From: Castellaniella sp. MT123
Lineage (GTDB): Bacteria > Pseudomonadota > Gammaproteobacteria > Burkholderiales > Burkholderiaceae_B
Assembly: GCF_039614765.1 (NCBI RefSeq)
Contig: NZ_CP154879.1
Coordinates: 1,798,001 to 1,862,000, forward strand
Direction: 5' to 3'
Length of the DNA stretch: 64,000 nucleotides
The translations under genes were made by a program, and so were the position numbers. Positions 17,711 through 30,216 of this stretch are shown here, one piece after another. Under the pieces are notes generated by a model. The model did no database searches. It was not told the origin of the DNA and saw only the letters and a program-made list of their open reading frames with translations. Position 1 is the first letter of the stretch; the number at the start of each line of letters is the position of its first letter.

Positions 17711-18880
17711 TTACAGATCCGGTTGATAGGTCCACTTGCCATTGACGACCTGGACCATCACGCGACCTCGCTTGTCCAGACCGGCGTGGTCCGTGGGGCT
17801 CATGTTGAAGATCCCCTGGGAGGCGGGCAGCTCGTGGACCTGTTCCAGGGCATCCCGCAGGGCGGCCCGGAATTCCGGCGTGCCGGGCTTCGCACCGGTC
17901 TTCAGCGCACGGGGAATGGCGTCGTTGATCAGCTGACCCGCATCCCACATGTGGCCACCGAAGGTGTTGGTCGTGCCCGGGCCATATTTCGCCTCGTAGG
18001 CATGGACGTACGCCAGAGCGCTCTTTTTGGCCGGGTTGCTGTCGGGCAGCTGTTCGGCGACCAGCAGCGGGCCGGCCGGCAGGATCATGCCATTGCAGGC
18101 CTTGCCGCACACCCGCAGCACGTCGCTGTTGGCCGCACCGTGGGTCTGATAGATCTTGCCTTTGTAGCCACGCTCGACCAGTTCGCGCTGCGGCAGAGCC
18201 ACCGGCGTACCCGAAGCCGCGATCAGAATGCCGTCCGGACGGGCGGCCAGCAACTTCAACACCTGGCCCGTCACGCTGGTGTCCGGGCGGGCAAACCGTT
18301 CGGCCGCGACGACCTTGATGCCCTTGGCTTCGGCTGCCGCCTTCATTTCCTGCAGCCAGCCGTCGCCGTAGGCGTCGCTGAAGCCGATGAAGCCCAGGGT
18401 CTTGACCTTTTGTTTGACCATGGCGTCAGCCAGGGCGCTGGCCATCAGCGCGTCGTTCTGCGGCGTCTTGAAGACCCATTTGCGCGGGCCATCCACCGGC
18501 TCGACCAGTTTCGCGTTGGCCGCGACACTGATCATGGGCGTCTTCGTTTCGGCTGCCACATCCGACATGGCCAGCGAAGCCGGCGTCACCGACGTACCCA
18601 GCACGACGTCGACATGATCGTCGGCCGTGAACTTGCGGATGTTCTTGACGGCCTGAGTCGTATCCGTGGCGTCGTCCAGCACGATGTACTGCACCTTCTG
18701 GCCGCCGATTTCCGTCGGCAACAAGGCCACGGTATCGCGCTCGGGAATGCCCAACGAAGCCGCCGGCCCGGTGGCGGAAACTGTCACACCGACCTTGATC
18801 TGGGCCGATACCGTCAGCGGCAGGGCAGCCAGCAGGGCGGCGGCACCCAGGGTCAGCCGAAAGGAACGCGCAAATGTCAT
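17711..18880 (-). CDS. HAAT-family periplasmic substrate-binding protein, second system
   Basis: Protein of 389 residues with a Sec signal peptide (MTFARSFRLTLGAAALLAALPLTVSAQ) and a Peripla_BP_6 body (IKVGVTVSATGPAASLGIPERD; ADDHVDVVLGTSVTPASLAMSDVA). ATG has GGAG seven bases upstream. It is divergent in sequence from the other two binding proteins here and heads the minus-strand operon, 67 bases before livH, so it is the likely receptor for that transporter. The two cysteines in VCGKACNG may form a disulfide. Ligand unknown. Confidence 0.9.
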   Translation of the reverse strand: MTFARSFRLTLGAAALLAALPLTVSAQIKVGVTVSATGPAASLGIPERDTVALLPTEIGGQKVQYIVLDDATDTTQAVKNIRKFTADDHVDVVLGTSVTPASLAMSDVAAETKTPMISVAANAKLVEPVDGPRKWVFKTPQNDALMASALADAMVKQKVKTLGFIGFSDAYGDGWLQEMKAAAEAKGIKVVAAERFARPDTSVTGQVLKLLAARPDGILIAASGTPVALPQRELVERGYKGKIYQTHGAANSDVLRVCGKACNGMILPAGPLLVAEQLPDSNPAKKSALAYVHAYEAKYGPGTTNTFGGHMWDAGQLINDAIPRALKTGAKPGTPEFRAALRDALEQVHELPASQGIFNMSPTDHAGLDKRGRVMVQVVNGKWTYQPDL

Positions 18881-19223
18881 GTTTGTCTCCGAGTGGTTTG
18901 GTTTTCAAGCCGGGATGCCGGTGGCGTGGCAGGACAAAACCGCGCCATCAAGCAATCCTTGATTACAAATCAGGCCGTTTTCAGCATGAATCATGAACGG
19001 GCGTCATATTATCGCAGGCAGACGCAATTTGCTGCTGAATTCCCGTACGCGGCAAACGCCGCCCCTACGGGATCGCGTGCACCGCCGCCGGATCCCCGGC
19101 GAAGTGGGTCGCTTCGTCCGGGGCGCATCAAAGTGCAACGCGGGATGACGAAGACGGGACATCAGATAAAAAGTCGTTTAAGATAAGTAGGTTATCGAAA
19201 TCGAGACTGGATGCTGGTTTCCT
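18881..19223. other. Intergenic region with two adjacent hairpins
   Basis: No gene is seen in the 343 bases between the divergent binding-protein and msrB genes. Two neighbouring dyads are visible. In the first, CCCGTA (19042-19047) pairs with TACGGG (19066-19071) around an inner GCGGC-AAAC-GCCGC. In the second, CCCCGGCGAAG (19094-19104) pairs with CTTCG-T-CCGGGG (19112-19123). The promoters of both flanking genes must lie here; I could not assign them with confidence. Confidence 0.5.
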
Positions 19224-19619
19224 GTGGACAAGGTCACGCGCACTGACGCCCAATGGCGTGCGCAGCTTACCCCGGACGAATTCGCCGTCACGCGGCTGAA
19301 ACACACCGAACGCCCCTTTACCGGCCGCTACTGGGATTCCACCCAGACCGGCACCTATGTTTGCGTGTGTTGCGGCACCCCCCTGTTCGCCTCGGACACC
19401 AAATTCGAGGCCGGTTGCGGCTGGCCCAGCTACTTCGAACCGATCCGCCCCGACGGCGTGCGCGAAGAACGCGACGTCAGCCATGGCATGATCCGCACGG
19501 AAATCCTGTGCGCCACCTGCGATGCGCATCTGGGACACGTCTTCAATGACGGCCCGGCCCCGACGGGCCTGCGCTACTGCATCAATTCCCTCTCCCTCAA
19601 ATTCATCCCGGCCGAATGA
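19224..19619 (+). CDS. msrB: Peptide methionine (R)-S-oxide reductase MsrB
   Basis: Cytoplasmic repair enzyme of 131 residues that reduces methionine-R-sulfoxide with thioredoxin. The catalytic cysteine is Cys119 ([11 protein letters not shown]) and the likely resolving cysteine is Cys65 (AGCGWPSY). The structural zinc site is Cys47/Cys50 (CVCC) and Cys96/Cys99 ([12 protein letters not shown]). A GTG start is used and no strong ribosome-binding site is seen. The stop overlaps the yciB start by four bases, opening the msrB-yciB-bolA-ppi run. Confidence 0.95.
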   Translation: MDKVTRTDAQWRAQLTPDEFAVTRLKHTERPFTGRYWDSTQTGTYVCVCCGTPLFASDTKFEAGCGWPSYFEPIRPDGVREERDVSHGMIRTEILCATCDAHLGHVFNDGPAPTGLRYCINSLSLKFIPAE

Positions 19620-20206
19620 AAAAACTTCTTTTCGACCTTTTCCCCCTCATCCTGTTTTTTCTGGCTTTCCGTTTTGCCGACATCTACGTCGCCACGGGCG
19701 TGGCCATGGCCGCCGCGATCACACAGATCCTCTGGCTGCGGTTGACCGGCCGCGCCATCGAAGGCACGCACTGGATCAACCTGACGGTAATCGTCGTCTT
19801 CGGCGGGGCAACCCTGCTGTTCCATGACGATACCTTCATCAAATGGAAGCCCACCGTCCTGTACTGGCTGTTCGCGGTGATCCTGCTGGGCTCGCGCGTG
19901 CTCATGGGGCGCAATCTCATGCGCCGTCTGATGGGCGAAAAGATCGCCCTGCCCGAACGTGCCTGGAGCCGCCTGAACGACAGCTGGGCGGGCTTCTTCA
20001 TCGCCTCCGGGGCGCTGAACCTGTACGTCGCGTTTTCCGGGCGCTTCACGGAATCCCAGTGGGTGAACTTCAAGGTCTTCGGCCTGATGATCCTGCTGCT
20101 GCTCTTCGTCGTCGTACAGTCAGTCTGGCTGGGCCGGCACATCCAGGCCGACCCCGCCAATGAGCCCGCGCCCACTTCACCAGCGGACGACGCGGACCCC
20201 TCATGA
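19616..20206 (+). CDS. yciB: Septation protein A family (YciB/IspZ) inner-membrane protein
   Basis: Membrane protein of 196 residues with about five hydrophobic segments. The family signatures [15 protein letters not shown], a central [19 protein letters not shown] and a later [11 protein letters not shown]...[10 protein letters not shown] are present. YciB acts in cell envelope organisation and division in other bacteria. The polar C-terminal tail (about residues 178-196) is low complexity. It overlaps both neighbours by four bases. Confidence 0.95.
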   Translation: MKKLLFDLFPLILFFLAFRFADIYVATGVAMAAAITQILWLRLTGRAIEGTHWINLTVIVVFGGATLLFHDDTFIKWKPTVLYWLFAVILLGSRVLMGRNLMRRLMGEKIALPERAWSRLNDSWAGFFIASGALNLYVAFSGRFTESQWVNFKVFGLMILLLLFVVVQSVWLGRHIQADPANEPAPTSPADDADPS

Positions 20207-20511
20207 CCAATGCCACCCCCGCGTCCCCGCTGCCGTCGGCCGACTTGCGCGAACTGCTCGCACAGCGCCTGCGGCACCTGGAGCCGGCCACACTGGATCT
20301 GGTCGACGAATCCCATCTGCACGCCGGCCATGCAGGCGCCCAAGGCGGCGCACGGCACTTTCGCGTGCGCATCATGTCGAAACAATTCGAGGGACTGGGA
20401 ACCCTTGCGCGTCATCGCCTTGTGTATGATTGCGTGCGAGATCTGATGCCCCATCCGATTCACGCATTGGCCATCGAGGCCATCACTCCCCAAACTGAAG
20501 GACTTTCATGA
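20203..20511 (+). CDS. bolA: BolA family protein
   Basis: Protein of 102 residues with the BolA fold: LRHLEPATLDLVDESHLHAGHAGA, then a strand HFRVRIMSKQFEGLGTLARHRLVYDCVRDLM. The conserved histidine of the HAGH segment is the usual ligand for [2Fe-2S]-glutaredoxin complexes. The family works with monothiol glutaredoxins in iron metabolism or as a regulator. It overlaps yciB and ppi by four bases each. Confidence 0.93.
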   Translation: MTNATPASPLPSADLRELLAQRLRHLEPATLDLVDESHLHAGHAGAQGGARHFRVRIMSKQFEGLGTLARHRLVYDCVRDLMPHPIHALAIEAITPQTEGLS

Positions 20512-21302
20512 AACGTATCGCTGCTGTGGCCCTGGCTTGCTCGTTGGCCTTGCCGGTCTACGCCAAGGACATCGCCACTGTCAACGGCCAGGGGATCTCC
20601 CAGGCCAAATTCGACCAGTTCGTCAGCCTGCTGATCAGCCAGGGCGCCCAGGATACGCCGCAGTTGCGCGACCAGGTCAAACAGGAAATGATCAACCGTC
20701 TGGTGGCGGTCCAGGCCGCCGAGAAGGCCGGCCTGCAAAAGGACCCGGCCGTCCAGCAGGAAACCGAACTGGCCACGCAGAGCATCCTGGTGCGCGCGCT
20801 GATGGCGAAGTACCTGAAGGATCACCCCGTCACCGACGCGAATCTGAAGAAGGAATACGACACGATCAAGGCCGAACAGGCCGATCGCAAGGAATACAAG
20901 CTGCGCCACATCCTGGTCAAGGACGAGGACGCAGCCAAAGCCCTGATCAAGTCGATCAAGGCAAAGAAAATCAGCTTTGACGCCGCAGCGAAGAAAGACT
21001 CCATCGACACCGGCAGCGGCAAGAACGGCGGCGAACTGGGCTGGGGCCCGACCACCAACTACGTGCCGGAATTCGCCAAGGCCGTGGAAAGCATGAAGAA
21101 GGGCGACACCAGCACCGAACCCGTGAAGACACAATTCGGCTGGCACATCATCCAGGTCGAAGATGTCCGCCCCGTTGCCTTCCCGTCCTTCGACGAAGCG
21201 AAGCCGCAGCTGGAAGAAATGATGCGCCAACAGGCCCTGGGCGACTACCAGAAGAGCCTGATGAAGGACGCCAAGGTCGTGGACAACAGCGCCACGAAGT
21301 AA
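20508..21302 (+). CDS. Parvulin-type periplasmic peptidyl-prolyl isomerase
   Basis: Exported protein of 264 residues with signal peptide MKRIAAVALACSLALPVYAKD, a SurA/PrsA-like N-terminal helical region (about 22-130) and a parvulin domain (about 131-240). The parvulin domain is marked by YKLRHILVKDEDAAKALIKSIKAKKISFDAAAKKDS, GGELGWGP and TQFGWHIIQVED. It assists folding of exported proteins. It ends the four-gene run and is followed by a clear terminator. Confidence 0.93.
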   Translation: MKRIAAVALACSLALPVYAKDIATVNGQGISQAKFDQFVSLLISQGAQDTPQLRDQVKQEMINRLVAVQAAEKAGLQKDPAVQQETELATQSILVRALMAKYLKDHPVTDANLKKEYDTIKAEQADRKEYKLRHILVKDEDAAKALIKSIKAKKISFDAAAKKDSIDTGSGKNGGELGWGPTTNYVPEFAKAVESMKKGDTSTEPVKTQFGWHIIQVEDVRPVAFPSFDEAKPQLEEMMRQQALGDYQKSLMKDAKVVDNSATK

Positions 21303-21324
21303 GCGCCCATTCCTTTGCAAGCCA

Positions 21325-21356
21325 ATGGCCTCCGATGGGAGGCCATTTTTGTTTTC
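21325..21356 (+). terminator. Rho-independent terminator after the isomerase gene
   Basis: AATGGCCTCC (21325-21334), loop GATG, GGAGGCCATT (21339-21348), then TTTTGTTTT. The stem is ten base pairs with a T-rich tail on the plus strand. Confidence 0.92.
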
Positions 21357-21361
21357 AACGA

Positions 21362-22282
21362 TTACCCGGACTGGCTCCACAAAGGGTCGCTGGCCATAAG
21401 CTCGGCCACCCAGTCGGTCAGCACCCGCACTTTGGCCGACAGGCGCCGCGTGTAAGGATAGACTACCGAGACCGGCATGCTTGCCATATTCCAGTCCTTC
21501 AGAATTTCGACAAGCTCGCCCGCACGAAGGTGATGGTTGATTTCCGCCCGGGCCAGGAAGGCGACACCGAGACCCGCAACGGCGGCGGCAGTGGCGACAC
21601 TGCCATTGTCGAAATACATGAATGGGGTCTGGTCGAGTGTAAAGCTTTCCTTTCCACGGGTCAGCGTGGGCACGAACTGCTTCCCCGTCCCCGGAAACCT
21701 GAAGCCCAGATATCGGTGTTGCGCCAAACAGGAGGGATGATCGATCGCGGCCGCACTTGCCAGATAGGAAGGCGCGGCGCAGGCGCAGAACTGCATCTGC
21801 CCCACGGCCCGGGACACCAGGGCGAGATCGGCCAGAGCCCCCCCCCGGATGGCGCAGTCGATACCCTCTTCCACTAAATCCACGACGCGCTCACTACAGC
21901 CGATATCGAGCCGAATTTCGGGAAATCTTGCCGTGAAGTCCGGGAGTGCGGGGATGACCAGATGGATGCCCACGGGAGTCGGCATTTCGACCGAGACGCG
22001 GCCCCGGACGACATTATGGCTCTGCGACACCGAGGCCTCGAGTTCGTCCACCTCGTCGATCAGGGCACGGGCGCGCGCATAGTATGCCGTGCCCTCGGCC
22101 GTGGGCGAAACTTTACGGGTGCTGCGATGCAGGAGCTTGATCCCCAACAGCTTCTCCAGTGACAGGACCTGGCCTGACACTGTCGTGGTGGCCAAGCCCA
22201 ATGATTCCGCCGCCTTGCTGAAACCGCCGACTTCCACGATCCGGCAAAAGGCGCGCATTGCTTCGAGGCGATCCAGAGCCAT
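21362..22282 (-). CDS. LysR-family transcriptional regulator
   Basis: Regulator of 306 residues, family-typical length. The N-terminal winged helix-turn-helix is MRAFCRIVEVGGFSKAAESLGLATTTVSGQVLSLEKLLGIKLLHR; the remainder is the two-lobed effector domain (RGRVSVEMPTPVGIHLVIPAL...). It belongs to the group often annotated near DhcR/PecT-like regulators, but the effector is unknown. It is divergent from the cupin/AhpD-like pair across about 105 bases, so it probably regulates that pair. Confidence 0.9.
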   Translation of the reverse strand: MALDRLEAMRAFCRIVEVGGFSKAAESLGLATTTVSGQVLSLEKLLGIKLLHRSTRKVSPTAEGTAYYARARALIDEVDELEASVSQSHNVVRGRVSVEMPTPVGIHLVIPALPDFTARFPEIRLDIGCSERVVDLVEEGIDCAIRGGALADLALVSRAVGQMQFCACAAPSYLASAAAIDHPSCLAQHRYLGFRFPGTGKQFVPTLTRGKESFTLDQTPFMYFDNGSVATAAAVAGLGVAFLARAEINHHLRAGELVEILKDWNMASMPVSVVYPYTRRLSAKVRVLTDWVAELMASDPLWSQSG

Positions 22283-22387
22283 GATTATCCGATTTTTCGT
22301 ACAAAGAAAACGATTTTAGCTACTTTACCTCGAAACAAAGGCGTAATAAAGTGGGATCACTCCATCCACAAACAGGCACCCACACTC

Positions 22388-22843
22388 ATGGCTCAGCTCA
22401 TCAATCGCTCCATCGTCGCGGCGTTCTGCTCTTTGGCGATGCTCACCTGGCCTGCCGTCTCATCGGCACACGAGGCAGGCGAGAAAGTCATCACCAATTT
22501 CGAGCAGGCGATACCCAATATTCCGGGGAAATCCCTGATCGCGGTCGAAGTGGACTACGCGCCGGGCGCGTCTTCTGTGCCGCATCATCACGCCAAATCG
22601 GCCTTTATCTACGCCTATGTCGTATCGGGCGCCATTGAATCCAAGGTCGATGACGGCAAGACCCGCGTCTACACAGCCGGCCAGAGCTGGTCGGAAGCCC
22701 CGGGAGCAAGCCACCTGATCAGCCGCAACGCGAGCAAAACCAAACCGGCCAAGCTGCTGGCGGTCTTTGTCGTGGACACGGACGACCACGCCCTGACCAC
22801 CCCCACGAAATCATCCACACAATCGGCAAAGGCTCTGAAATGA
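22388..22843 (+). CDS. Exported cupin-domain protein
   Basis: Protein of 151 residues with a predicted signal peptide (MAQLINRSIVAAFCSLAMLTWPAVSSAHE) and one cupin barrel. Metal-binding motif 1 is APGASSVPHHHAKSAFIYAYVVSGAIE, and motif 2 is weaker, WSEAPGASHLISRNAS. It probably binds a metal in the periplasm; the substrate is unknown. Its stop overlaps the start of the AhpD-like gene (ATGA), and it diverges from a LysR regulator. Such cupin plus carboxymuconolactone-decarboxylase pairs are common as stress or detoxification modules. Confidence 0.85.
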   Translation: MAQLINRSIVAAFCSLAMLTWPAVSSAHEAGEKVITNFEQAIPNIPGKSLIAVEVDYAPGASSVPHHHAKSAFIYAYVVSGAIESKVDDGKTRVYTAGQSWSEAPGASHLISRNASKTKPAKLLAVFVVDTDDHALTTPTKSSTQSAKALK

Positions 22844-23304
22844 CTCAACGAATCGACTACAGCCAGGTTGCGCCGGACGGCGTGAAAGCCCTTGGCGGGG
22901 TATACAGCTACGTGCGGCACAGCGGCTTGCCGGCCGACCTGATCGAACTGGTTTTTCTTCGCGTTTCGCAGATCAACAACTGCGCATTCTGTCTGGACAT
23001 GCATACCCGGGACTTGCTGAAAAAAGGCATGAAAATCGACAAAATCGCCCTGGTCCAGGCATGGCACGAAGCCGGAAATCTGTTCAGCGCCCGGGAACGC
23101 GCCGCCCTCGCCTGGGCGGAAACCGTCACCCGGGTTTCCGTCACCGGCGTTCCCGATGCGGACTACCAGGCGGCAAGAGCGGTGTTCGACGAAAAAGAAC
23201 TCGTCGACCTGACGATCACCGTGGGCTTGATGAACGTCTACAACCGCATGGCGATCAGTTTCCGGAACCCACCGCAGGCGGTTCTTGAAAATAGTCGGCT
23301 GTAA
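22840..23304 (+). CDS. AhpD-like carboxymuconolactone decarboxylase family protein
   Basis: Helical protein of 154 residues of the CMD/AhpD superfamily. The redox motif is NNCAFCLDMH (CxxC followed by the conserved His), with LFSARERAALAWAETVTRVS and LVDLTITVGLMNVYNRM downstream, a pattern seen in alkylhydroperoxidase-like proteins. It probably acts as a peroxidase or as a reductase for a peroxiredoxin. Co-translated with the exported cupin. The ahpC at 36075 is far away, so partnership is not implied. Confidence 0.87.
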   Translation: MTQRIDYSQVAPDGVKALGGVYSYVRHSGLPADLIELVFLRVSQINNCAFCLDMHTRDLLKKGMKIDKIALVQAWHEAGNLFSARERAALAWAETVTRVSVTGVPDADYQAARAVFDEKELVDLTITVGLMNVYNRMAISFRNPPQAVLENSRL

Positions 23305-23380
23305 CGGCCTTCCACGCGGCTGGCATACCACTCAGGTTCGGCGGGCGTAAAACAGTCCGGGGGATGCCTGACGTCCTGTG

Positions 23381-26484
<3,104 letters not shown>

Positions 26485-26496
26485 AGAAAACCCCGT

Positions 26497-29400
26497 TCAA
26501 GCCGCCTCGGCGACCCATTGCAAAGCCGAATCCATATCCACCGCCACAATCCTGGATACCCCTTGTTCCTGCATCGTCACCCCGACCAGTTGACGGGCCA
26601 TTCGCATGGCGATTTTATTATGTGAAATGAACAGGAACTGCGTCTGATCGCTCATGCCCCGCACCAGATTGGCATACCGCTCGGTGTTGGCGTCGTCCAG
26701 CGGCGCGTCCACCTCGTCGAGCAGACAGAACGGCGCCGGATTGAGTTTAAACAAAGCGAACACCAATGCCGTCGCCGTCAGCGCCTTTTCGCCCCCCGAC
26801 AGCAGATGGATCGTGCTGTTGCGCTTGCCCGGCGGCTGCGCCATCACCTGTACACCCGCATCGAGAATTTCATCGCCCGTCATGGACAGACGGGCCTCAC
26901 CGCCGCCGAAGAGCTGCGGAAACAGCGCGCCGAAATGCCCGTTGACCGTCTCGAAGGTCTGCGACAGGAGATCCCGCGTTTCCCGGTCGATCTTGCGGAT
27001 GGCGTTTTCAAGGGTGTCGATAGCCGACGTGAGATCGTCACGCTGGCTATCCAGGAATCCCTTGCGATCGCGCGCGGCAGTCAGTTCTTCCAGCGCGGCG
27101 AGATTGACCGCGCCCAGCGATTCGATACGCCGCGAGATACGCTGGACTTCGGACTGCAGCCATTCCAGCCGCTGCCACTGCGCAGGCTGTTCGGCCAGAT
27201 GCCGCCTCAAGGCCGCGCGATCGACCTGACGCGCGTCGAGCTGCTCGGCGAACTGTTCGACCGACAGACGCGAGGCCTGTTCCTTGAGTTGCAGTTCCGT
27301 GATGCGGGCGCGCAAGGGATCCAGCCCCCGTTCCAGCGCGAGGCGGCCCTCGTCGGCCTCGCGCAGCGCCGCCGCCAGTTGATCCTGCCGCAGGCGCGCC
27401 TGGCGCAGGGATTCCTCGGATGCGGCCCGGGCTTCCAGCGCCTGCTGGAGGCCCGCCTGGGCCATGGATTCGTCGAGATCGAAGAGTTCCCCCTGCAGGG
27501 ACTCGAGCTCGCTGCCGGCGCGGCGCATCTGTTCGCCGGCCAGCTGCAGCGTCCGATGCAATTCATCGAGCCGGTTGCGCAGCGCCCGTACCGCATAGTC
27601 GGCCTCCTGGGCAGCTCGTTCGTGGTCGCGCCCCTGCTGGCGCGCCCGTTCGGCCTGGTCGGCCAGGGTCTCGACGTCCATGTCCAGCCCGGCCAGCGCT
27701 TCCTGCTGTTCAGCCAGTACCGCGTCGAGGGATTCGAAGCGCGCCTCGGCTTCCTCGCGCCGCGTCGCCAGCAGCGCCTGCTGGGCCGCGAGTTCCTGCA
27801 GATCACGGCCCAGGCGGCGGGCCTGATCGTCGGACTGCGCCATCTGCTGGCTGAGCTGATGATGCCGCATCCGGGCCTCGTGCTGCACCCGCATGCATTC
27901 GGCAATCCGCGGACGGGCCGACTGCAGTGCCTGAGCCAGCGTGCGGCAGGCTGCATCAGCGCGCGCATGCGCATCCAGCGCCGCATCGGCGATCAGCTGC
28001 GCCGCCTTGATTTCGAGCACCAGATCGTCGATCTGCCGCTGTCGGGCCAGGAGCCCGGCCTGCTCGGAATCCGCCGCATAGAAACGCACGCTGCAGGCAT
28101 CCACCCGATGACCCGCCGGCAGCACCCAGACGCCACCGGCCGGCAGATCCGCACGACGGGCCAGCGCCCGCCCGAGGTCGTCCGCGATGAACACGTCCGT
28201 CAGCCAGGTCGCCAGCAGCGGCTGCAATTGCGGATCGTCCGCACGCACCCGATCCAGAAGGCGCGCCGCGCCCGTGGGGACGACCGAGGCGACAGGTGCC
28301 CGCACAGGTGCCTGATAGAACGCCAATCGCGCAGGCGGCGCATCCTGGGCGAACGCGCCGACATGATCCAGGGACCGCAATCCCAGCGCGTTCATGCGTT
28401 CGTGCAAAATGGCTTCCAGGGCGGTTTCCCAGCCGGCATCCACCTGGATGCGCTGCCACAGCCGGCCCAGACCGCCGAGTTCCTGGCGCTGCAGCCAGGG
28501 TTCCAGCGTGTCTTCGGACTGGATCTTTTCCTGCAGGGCGATCAACGCCTGACGGCGTGCATCCAGCCGTTCGAGATCAAGCCGGGCCGCGTGACCGGCC
28601 TGCTGCGTGCGCTGCAATTCGGATTCCAGTTCCGGCTGCTGCGCTTCCAGATCTCCGAGCCGGGCCTGCGCTTCTTCGAGGCGCGCGTCGGCGACGGCGC
28701 ATTCACCGGCCCAGCGCTGCAATTCAGCTGGGTCCGGAGTACCCAGCGCCTGGCGCTCGGACTCCAGGCGCTGGCGGCGATCATCCAGGCTGCGCCACTG
28801 GTGGTCGGCATCGCGCTGCGACTGCGCGGCCAGCGCCAGATCCTGTTCGGTGCGCGACAGGGCGCGCCGCCGGTCTTCACGCTGGAGGTTCAACGCGCGC
28901 AACCGCGCATCGAGTTCGGGCAGCCCGTCCTGGGCGGACTGTGCCTGGATGGAGAGTTCCTCGGCGCGCGCGAGCGCCTCGTCGATCTGAATCTGAACGT
29001 CTTCGATCGCGCCCTGGCTGTGAGTCTGCTGATCGCTCCATTCCTGGACTTGAGATTGCAGTTGGGTACGCCGCGCCTGCAACCGGTGGCGGGACTCCAC
29101 GACGTGGCGGATCTCGGCCTCCAGGCGGCTGACCTGGGCACCCGCCTCGTAGAGCCTGCCTTGCGCCTGATGGACCTCGTCGTTGGCGGAAAAATGCCCC
29201 TCACGCTGCGATTCCAGTTCGGATTCCAGCGACCGCAGACGCGCCACGGCGGCTTCCAGTTCGGCCTGCGCCTGTTCGGTTTCGACGGCCAGCGTCTGGC
29301 GACTTTCCCGGGCGGCCTGTTCGCGCAGCAGCCACAACACTTGCTGCTTCAGGTCGCCGTCTTCCTGCAGGGCCCGGTAATCGGCCGCCACCCGGGCCTG

Positions 29401-30030
29401 GGATTCCAGCTTTTCCAGCTGCGTGGCCAGTTCGCGCAGGATGTCATCCAGACGAACGAGATTTTCGCGCGTGTCCTGCAGCCGGTTCTCGGTCTCGCGG
29501 CGGCGTTCCTTGTAGCGCGACACGCCGGCGGCTTCTTCCAAATAGACGCGCAGTTCTTCGGGACGGGCCTCGATCAGGCGGTTGATCATGCCCTGGCCGA
29601 TGATGGCGTAGCCGCGCGTGCCCAGGCCGGTTCCCAGGAAGATGTCGTGAATGTCACGCCGGCGCACTGGCTGATTGTTGACGAAATAGCTGCTGGCGCC
29701 GTCGCGCGTCAGCACGCGGCGCACGGCGATCTCGGCGTACGTGGACCATTGCCCGGCGGCCCGGCCCTGACTGTTGTCGAATACCAGTTCGACCGAAGCC
29801 CTGGCGGCGGGCTTGCGCTGGCCCGAACCGTTGAAGATCACGTCCTGCATGGACGCGCCCCGCAATTCCGAGGCCTTGGTTTCCCCAAGGACCCAGCGCA
29901 CCGCATCGATGATGTTGGATTTCCCGCAGCCGTTGGGCCCCACCACGCCCACCAGTTCGCTGGGCGTGGGAATCACGGTCGGATCCACAAAGGACTTGAA
30001 TCCGGCAAGTTTGATCTGCGTGAGGCGCAC
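26497..30030 (-). CDS. smc: Chromosome segregation protein SMC
   Basis: Condensin subunit of 1177 residues. Walker A near the N-terminus is GPNGCGKSNIIDAVRWVLGE. Two long coiled-coil arms (about 165-500 and 650-1010) flank a hinge (about 510-640). The C-terminal head has the signature LLSGGEKALTATALVFALF and Walker B FCLLDEVDAPLDDAN. It acts with ScpAB in chromosome compaction. First gene of smc-zipA-ligA. The divergent lplT begins about 187 bases away. Confidence 0.96.
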   Translation of the reverse strand: MRLTQIKLAGFKSFVDPTVIPTPSELVGVVGPNGCGKSNIIDAVRWVLGETKASELRGASMQDVIFNGSGQRKPAARASVELVFDNSQGRAAGQWSTYAEIAVRRVLTRDGASSYFVNNQPVRRRDIHDIFLGTGLGTRGYAIIGQGMINRLIEARPEELRVYLEEAAGVSRYKERRRETENRLQDTRENLVRLDDILRELATQLEKLESQARVAADYRALQEDGDLKQQVLWLLREQAARESRQTLAVETEQAQAELEAAVARLRSLESELESQREGHFSANDEVHQAQGRLYEAGAQVSRLEAEIRHVVESRHRLQARRTQLQSQVQEWSDQQTHSQGAIEDVQIQIDEALARAEELSIQAQSAQDGLPELDARLRALNLQREDRRRALSRTEQDLALAAQSQRDADHQWRSLDDRRQRLESERQALGTPDPAELQRWAGECAVADARLEEAQARLGDLEAQQPELESELQRTQQAGHAARLDLERLDARRQALIALQEKIQSEDTLEPWLQRQELGGLGRLWQRIQVDAGWETALEAILHERMNALGLRSLDHVGAFAQDAPPARLAFYQAPVRAPVASVVPTGAARLLDRVRADDPQLQPLLATWLTDVFIADDLGRALARRADLPAGGVWVLPAGHRVDACSVRFYAADSEQAGLLARQRQIDDLVLEIKAAQLIADAALDAHARADAACRTLAQALQSARPRIAECMRVQHEARMRHHQLSQQMAQSDDQARRLGRDLQELAAQQALLATRREEAEARFESLDAVLAEQQEALAGLDMDVETLADQAERARQQGRDHERAAQEADYAVRALRNRLDELHRTLQLAGEQMRRAGSELESLQGELFDLDESMAQAGLQQALEARAASEESLRQARLRQDQLAAALREADEGRLALERGLDPLRARITELQLKEQASRLSVEQFAEQLDARQVDRAALRRHLAEQPAQWQRLEWLQSEVQRISRRIESLGAVNLAALEELTAARDRKGFLDSQRDDLTSAIDTLENAIRKIDRETRDLLSQTFETVNGHFGALFPQLFGGGEARLSMTGDEILDAGVQVMAQPPGKRNSTIHLLSGGEKALTATALVFALFKLNPAPFCLLDEVDAPLDDANTERYANLVRGMSDQTQFLFISHNKIAMRMARQLVGVTMQEQGVSRIVAVDMDSALQWVAEAA

Positions 30031-30216
30031 GGGTGTCTGGCTGGCAAAAATCGGTCAGGTCGCAACAGCGTATGATAACGCACCAAGGTGAGCGCCCGAC
30101 CCGATAGGACGCACCGGACAGGGCGATGCGCATCCGCCAACCCGTTATACTGCAACTCCATTTTACAGTCGCGCACAAGCGTGCCGACCCGTCATCAACC
30201 ACTTCGGGGTCCGCGA

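Noticed and set aside
26806-30075. 1089-codon plus-strand open frame opposite smc
   Set aside because: Mirror of the smc codon pattern; the minus-strand protein has all SMC motifs while this one has none.
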